Source of the DNA: G963674835 sp963674835
GTDB lineage: Bacteria; Planctomycetota; Planctomycetia; Pirellulales; Thermoguttaceae
Assembly (NCBI GenBank): GCA_963674835.2
Contig: CAXXKC010000003.1
Span: forward strand, 1,612,001 to 1,676,000
Direction: 5' to 3'
DNA length: 64,000 bases
Under the pieces are notes generated by a model. The model was not told the DNA's origin. It worked only from the letters and a program-made list of their open reading frames with translations, and ran no database searches. Both the position numbers and the translations under genes were made by a program. Below, piece by piece: positions 60,607-64,000 of the stretch; positions within the stretch are counted from its first letter, which is position 1, and every line of letters starts with the position of its first letter.

Positions 60607-60890
60607 GGCGCCGCCTCCTTGGACGAGTCGGCCTCAGGTTCGGCGGCGTCGGCTGTTTCTGCGTCCAGCTCGCCCATGGCGTTGAGGAGGGAGAAGATCT
60701 CTTCGGCCTCGGCCTCGTCGACCTGGCTGATAGCAAAGCCGACGTGGACGATCACGTATTGGCCGACCTCGGCGTCGGGCGTGTAGGCGAGGCAGGTTTC
60801 TTTGAGGATTCCGCCGAAGTCGACCTTGCCCATGGGGAGGCCGTTCTGCTGGTAGACTTCGACGAGTCGTCCGGGAATTCCGAGACACAT
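60603..60890 (-). CDS. hypC: Hydrogenase maturation chaperone HypC
   Basis: The protein has 95 residues. It begins with MCLGIPGR, whose Cys2 is the essential ligand contacting HypD and the hydrogenase large-subunit precursor. The beta-barrel continues through KVDFGGILKETCLAY and VGQYVIVHVGFAI. The acidic tail after residue 75 (EADSSKEAAP) is somewhat longer than usual. It overlaps hypD by 4 bp and starts 4 bp after the hypF stop. Confidence 0.95.
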   Translation of the reverse strand: MCLGIPGRLVEVYQQNGLPMGKVDFGGILKETCLAYTPDAEVGQYVIVHVGFAISQVDEAEAEEIFSLLNAMGELDAETADAAEPEADSSKEAAP

Positions 60891-60894
60891 GATG

Positions 60895-63213
60895 TTATCG
60901 CTCCATGGCTCTGGCGAGTGCAAGTTGTCCGAGTGCAATGCCGCCGTCACCGGGGGGAACTTGCAGATGCGTGAAGACTTCGAAATCGGCCTCGGCCAAG
61001 CGCCCTTGGACGCGCTGGGCCAAGAGGGCATTTTGAAAACAGCCGCCGGTGAGGACCACCTGGTGACAGCCCCCGAGGCGCGCCGCGGCGACGGCGAACT
61101 GGGCGAGGCTGTTGTGGAAGCGGGCGCTGATCTGGGCAACAGGAACGTCCTGGCGGCGATCGGCGAGGACGGCGCGGACGAGCGGCTCCCAGTCGGCAAT
61201 CGCGGGCATTTGGCCGGAAAGCGGCAGAGGATAGCAGCGATCCTCGTCCGGATCGGCGGCGAACTCCAGGGCCATGGCGGACTGGCCCTCGAAGCTGATT
61301 TCGAGGGGCATGTCGCAGAGGGCGGCGATTGCGTCGAAGAGGCGGCCCATGCTGCTGGTCCTGGGGCATTGCACGCGTCGCTTGAGGAGCTGGACGAGCG
61401 CGTCGAGTTGGCCGGGACCGTACCACGGAGGCGACAGGCTTTCGATAGCGGATTTGGCGTCGTCGCCGAGAATCTCGTAGAGCACGCCGAGCGCGGACCG
61501 TCGCGGCTGACGCACGGCTCGATCGCCACCGGGTAGGGCGAACGTGCGCAGGTGGGCGATGCGACGGAACTCGCCACCGGAGCACTGGAGGACTTCGCCG
61601 CCCCAGACCGTGCCGTCGGTTCCGTGGCCGGTTCCGTCCCAGGCGAGTCCGAGGACGGGGCCTTGTAGGCGGTGTTCGGCCATGCAGGCGGCCACGTGAG
61701 CGTGATGGTGCTGGACGCGCAGCAAGGGAACCTGCCATTGGCCGGCCCATCGTTCGGCGCACTGCGTCGACGCGTAGTCGGGATGGAGATCGCAAACGAT
61801 CACGTTGGGGGCAACCTGGAAGAAGGCGAGGAGGTCGTCGACCGCTTGGCGATGGACGTCGACGCTGAGGACGTTGTCCAAATCGCCGACGTGGGAGCTG
61901 AGAACCGCCTGGGTGCCTACCGCGAGGCCAACCGTGTTCTTGAGGTGCCCGCCGACGGCGAGGATGGCGGGGCCGTCGTGGCCAAGTTCGATCGGCAAGG
62001 GGGCGAAGCCGCGTGCCCGACGCTGGACTTGCAGGCCGGCCGGGGTGAGGCGGGCCACGGAGTCGTCGACGGGGCGAACAATCGGCCGATCGTGGATCAG
62101 CCAGGCATCGGCGATCGCGCCGAGGCGAGCGAAAGCGTCGTCGGTCGCAATGGCCATGGGCTCTTCGGAGAGGTTGCCGCTGGTGCAGACGATAGGCCGG
62201 CGCAGCTCGTCGATGAGCAGATGGTGGAGCGGCGTGTAGGGGAGCATGACGCCGAGGTACGGGTTGCCGGGCGCTACTTGATCGACCACGTCGCCAGAAC
62301 CGTGTCGATCGGTTCGGCGGCGAAGCAAGAGGATGGGCGCTTGATGGGAGCACAACGCATCGGCTTCCGCTTCTGCGAGCTGGCAGCGGCGGCGTACTTC
62401 GTCCAAGGTCGAGATCATCAGTGCCAGCGGCTTGTCGGGGCGGCGTTTTCGCTGGCGCAGCCGGGATACGGCGTCGGGATTGGTAGCGTCGACGATCAAC
62501 TGGAATCCGCCCAGGCCTTTGAGCGCGAGGATGCGGCCATCGCGCACGGCGGCCGCAGCAGCATGGAGGGCTTCGTCGGCGCGCGACCTGTGGTGACGGG
62601 GGCCATCGAAGAACTCCAGCGTCGGCCCACAGTCTGGACAGGCGATGGGCTGGGCGTGAAATCGGCGGTCGGCGGGGTCTTGGTATTCGGTTGTGCAGGC
62701 CGGGCACATTTGGAAGCGGCGCATCGAGGTTCGCGGCCGGTCGTAGGGGATTCGTTCGATGATCGACCAGCGCGGCCCGCAGTTCGTGCAATTGGTGAAC
62801 GGATAGCGGAAGCGGCGCTGGGCCGGCGTGCGGATTTCCTGGAGGCATTCGTCGCAGGTGGCCAGGTCGGCCGGGATCGTCGGGCGCGGCGCCGCGTGAC
62901 CGGTGCTGGAGCGGATTTCAAAGCTGGAGGTGTCGTTGTCCTGGCAGGGGATTTGGGAGATTTCCAGGGCATCGATGTGCGCCTGGCGGGGAGGATGGCG
63001 GCGGAGTTTTTCGCAGAAGGCGTCCAGATCGGGCTGGGATCCCTGCACTTCGATGTGGACGAGTTCCGCGGTGTTCTGGACCCATCCGGAAAGCCGACAC
63101 GCCGAGGCCGCATTGTAGACGAACGGCCGGAACCCGACCCCTTGGACCACACCCCGGACCGTGATCGCCAAGCGGCTCGCGGTAGAACGGTGGGCGGAGG
63201 CGGGGTGGGTCAT
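60895..63213 (-). CDS. hypF: Carbamoyltransferase HypF
   Basis: The protein has 772 residues from ATG 63213, whose ATGA overlaps the hypB stop; an upstream frame exists without similarity. Domains in order are acylphosphatase (RGVVQGVGFRPFVY), two zinc fingers of the CxxC-x18-CxxC type (CDECLQE/CTNCGPR and CPACTTE/CPDCGPT), a YrdC-like carbamoyl-adenylate domain (ALKGLGGFQLIVDA) and a Kae1-like domain (VQHHHAHVAAC, LAWDGTGHGTDGTVWGGE). It makes the cyanide-ligand precursor, passing carbamoyl to HypE. hypE itself is not in the window. Confidence 0.96.
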   Translation of the reverse strand: MTHPASAHRSTASRLAITVRGVVQGVGFRPFVYNAASACRLSGWVQNTAELVHIEVQGSQPDLDAFCEKLRRHPPRQAHIDALEISQIPCQDNDTSSFEIRSSTGHAAPRPTIPADLATCDECLQEIRTPAQRRFRYPFTNCTNCGPRWSIIERIPYDRPRTSMRRFQMCPACTTEYQDPADRRFHAQPIACPDCGPTLEFFDGPRHHRSRADEALHAAAAAVRDGRILALKGLGGFQLIVDATNPDAVSRLRQRKRRPDKPLALMISTLDEVRRRCQLAEAEADALCSHQAPILLLRRRTDRHGSGDVVDQVAPGNPYLGVMLPYTPLHHLLIDELRRPIVCTSGNLSEEPMAIATDDAFARLGAIADAWLIHDRPIVRPVDDSVARLTPAGLQVQRRARGFAPLPIELGHDGPAILAVGGHLKNTVGLAVGTQAVLSSHVGDLDNVLSVDVHRQAVDDLLAFFQVAPNVIVCDLHPDYASTQCAERWAGQWQVPLLRVQHHHAHVAACMAEHRLQGPVLGLAWDGTGHGTDGTVWGGEVLQCSGGEFRRIAHLRTFALPGGDRAVRQPRRSALGVLYEILGDDAKSAIESLSPPWYGPGQLDALVQLLKRRVQCPRTSSMGRLFDAIAALCDMPLEISFEGQSAMALEFAADPDEDRCYPLPLSGQMPAIADWEPLVRAVLADRRQDVPVAQISARFHNSLAQFAVAAARLGGCHQVVLTGGCFQNALLAQRVQGRLAEADFEVFTHLQVPPGDGGIALGQLALARAMER

Positions 63214-63878
63214 TCTTTGAGCCGGGTCTGTGCGGTTTGGCATCTGGCCGCCAGCCACTGGCTGAAGCGATCCATGCCTTCGCCCTGCAGCGCGGCAACC
63301 TGGAAGACTTCGGCGTGGGGCGCCAAGCGGGCCATGTCGGCCAAGACGCGATCGACGTCGAAACGGATGTAGGGGAGCAGGTCGGTCTTGGTGATGACGA
63401 GGGCGTCGGCGCCTTGGAAGATGGCGGGGTACTTGGCGAGCTTGTCGTCGCCCTCGGGCACGCTGAGGGCCGTCAGGCGGAGGTGTTCACCCAGGTCGAA
63501 CCCGGCGGTGCAGACGAGATTGCCGACGTTCTCGATCAAGAGCAGATCGATAACGGGAAGGTCGAGGCTGCGCAAGGCCGCGGCGACCATGGTGGCATCG
63601 AGATGGCAGGCGCCTTCGGTGTTGATCTGGACGACCGGAACGCCCAGGGCATCGATGCGCTCGGCATCGATCGAGCTGGCGATGTCGCCCTCGATCACAC
63701 CGGGTCGGAGCGACTGCTTCAGCTTGACGAAGAGGGACTCCAGAAGGGTCGTCTTTCCGCAGCCGGGGGAGCCGACGAGGTTGACGCAGAAGATACCGGC
63801 GGCTTCGAGCCTGGCACGGTTCTCGCTTGCGAGTTGGTCGTTGGCTTTGAGGATCTTCTTGGCGGCGACGATTTTCAT
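63210..63878 (-). CDS. hypB: Hydrogenase nickel-incorporation GTPase HypB
   Basis: The protein has 222 residues. The P-loop is VGSPGCGKTTLLE (36-43), with GDIASSIDAERI (switch), the G-domain metal-site Cys/His in GACHLDATM, and ITKTDLLPY for guanine binding. It lacks both the N-terminal CxxCGC-type high-affinity nickel site and the His-rich stretch found in some HypB proteins, so nickel must come through HypA/SlyD-like partners and the G-domain site. It overlaps hypF by 4 bp. Confidence 0.95.
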   Translation of the reverse strand: MKIVAAKKILKANDQLASENRARLEAAGIFCVNLVGSPGCGKTTLLESLFVKLKQSLRPGVIEGDIASSIDAERIDALGVPVVQINTEGACHLDATMVAAALRSLDLPVIDLLLIENVGNLVCTAGFDLGEHLRLTALSVPEGDDKLAKYPAIFQGADALVITKTDLLPYIRFDVDRVLADMARLAPHAEVFQVAALQGEGMDRFSQWLAARCQTAQTRLKE

Positions 63879-63920
63879 TCAGACTCTCCCAGGATGCGCG
63901 ATCGGACGGATCGGGCTGCG

Positions 63921-64000
63921 TTATTGCTCCACTTCGATCGATTGGAGTAGCAGGTCTTGCCCGCCTTCCATGTATATGTCGCCGCTGCCACATTGCGGGC
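63921..64000 (-). CDS. hypA: Hydrogenase maturation nickel-binding protein HypA (3' part only)
   Basis: Reading the minus strand from the window edge to TAA (63923-63921), 25 residues are visible: PQCGSGDIYMEGGQDLLLQS then IEVEQ. This is the end of HypA, with the second half of the zinc-binding Cys-x2-Cys (only one Cys lies inside the window) and the family-typical closing strand. It lies 42 bp upstream of hypB, as in standard hypAB order. The rest of the gene is beyond the window. Confidence 0.85.
   Translation of the reverse strand, partial: PQCGSGDIYMEGGQDLLLQSIEVEQ

Overview
The window reads as a GC-rich chromosomal segment of a planctomycete, most likely of the Pirellulales type (inference). 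Supporting gene types are large secreted glycosidase-like proteins, a sialidase-fold protein, a DUF6807/PmoA-like protein, a giant alpha-2-macroglobulin, HEAT-repeat and Tat-exported PHP proteins, a small HTH/zinc-ribbon protein and CsrA used as a module in a signalling protein. No rRNA, convincing tRNA, CRISPR array, prophage or insertion sequence was seen. Very long open frames opposite real genes are a by-product of the high GC content and are left out.

Layout. 1-8 kb: two tandem paralogous glycosidase-like proteins (the first cut by the window edge), an SGNH hydrolase, an enolase-superfamily enzyme and an acetyl-esterase-like hydrolase, which together suggest carbohydrate breakdown. 8-12.4 kb: an NAD salvage group, pncB-nadE overlapping by 4 bp and pncA downstream. 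12.9-15 kb: a CsrA-DHp-REC fusion followed by a soluble hybrid histidine kinase, the most unusual regulatory pair here. 15-25.5 kb: sialidase-fold protein, a 2042-residue alpha-2-macroglobulin with a Trp-rich insert, a CPBP membrane protease and a B12-type radical SAM protein. 25.9-28.2 kb: MscS channel and DUF6807 protein. 28.4-33.7 kb: Gfo/Idh/MocA dehydrogenase, sugar nucleotidyltransferase and galactokinase-like kinase (overlapping frames), then an SSS symporter overlapping a 53-residue membrane protein; this looks like uptake, oxidation and activation of one unidentified sugar.

34-39 kb: Cys-rich DUF5714 protein, GH2 enzyme, REC-GGDEF diguanylate cyclase, HTH/zinc-ribbon protein and a small helical protein. 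39.6-44.1 kb: HEAT protein, secreted protein and signal peptidase II in one run, then a Tat-exported PHP hydrolase and a DUF456 protein. 44.3-46 kb: one frame fusing ribose-5-phosphate isomerase B to transaldolase. 46-49 kb: an envelope-stress group of small proteins (BON, GlsB/YeaQ, holin III, DUF883-like, CsbD-like), including a 58-residue gene that is easily missed. 49.3-53.3 kb: methyltransferase, ADPRM-like phosphoesterase, SixA and a second radical SAM protein. 53.4-59.4 kb: fmt, a small membrane protein, miaB and glnE. 59.5-64 kb: the hydrogenase maturation run hypA(partial)-hypB-hypF-hypC-hypD on the minus strand, implying NiFe hydrogenase elsewhere in the genome.

A ~98-bp foldback repeat occurs three times (4.0, 44.1 and 51.1 kb), and in two copies the end of the repeat contains the stop codon of the adjoining gene. 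Two further 24-bp dispersed repeats occur twice each.
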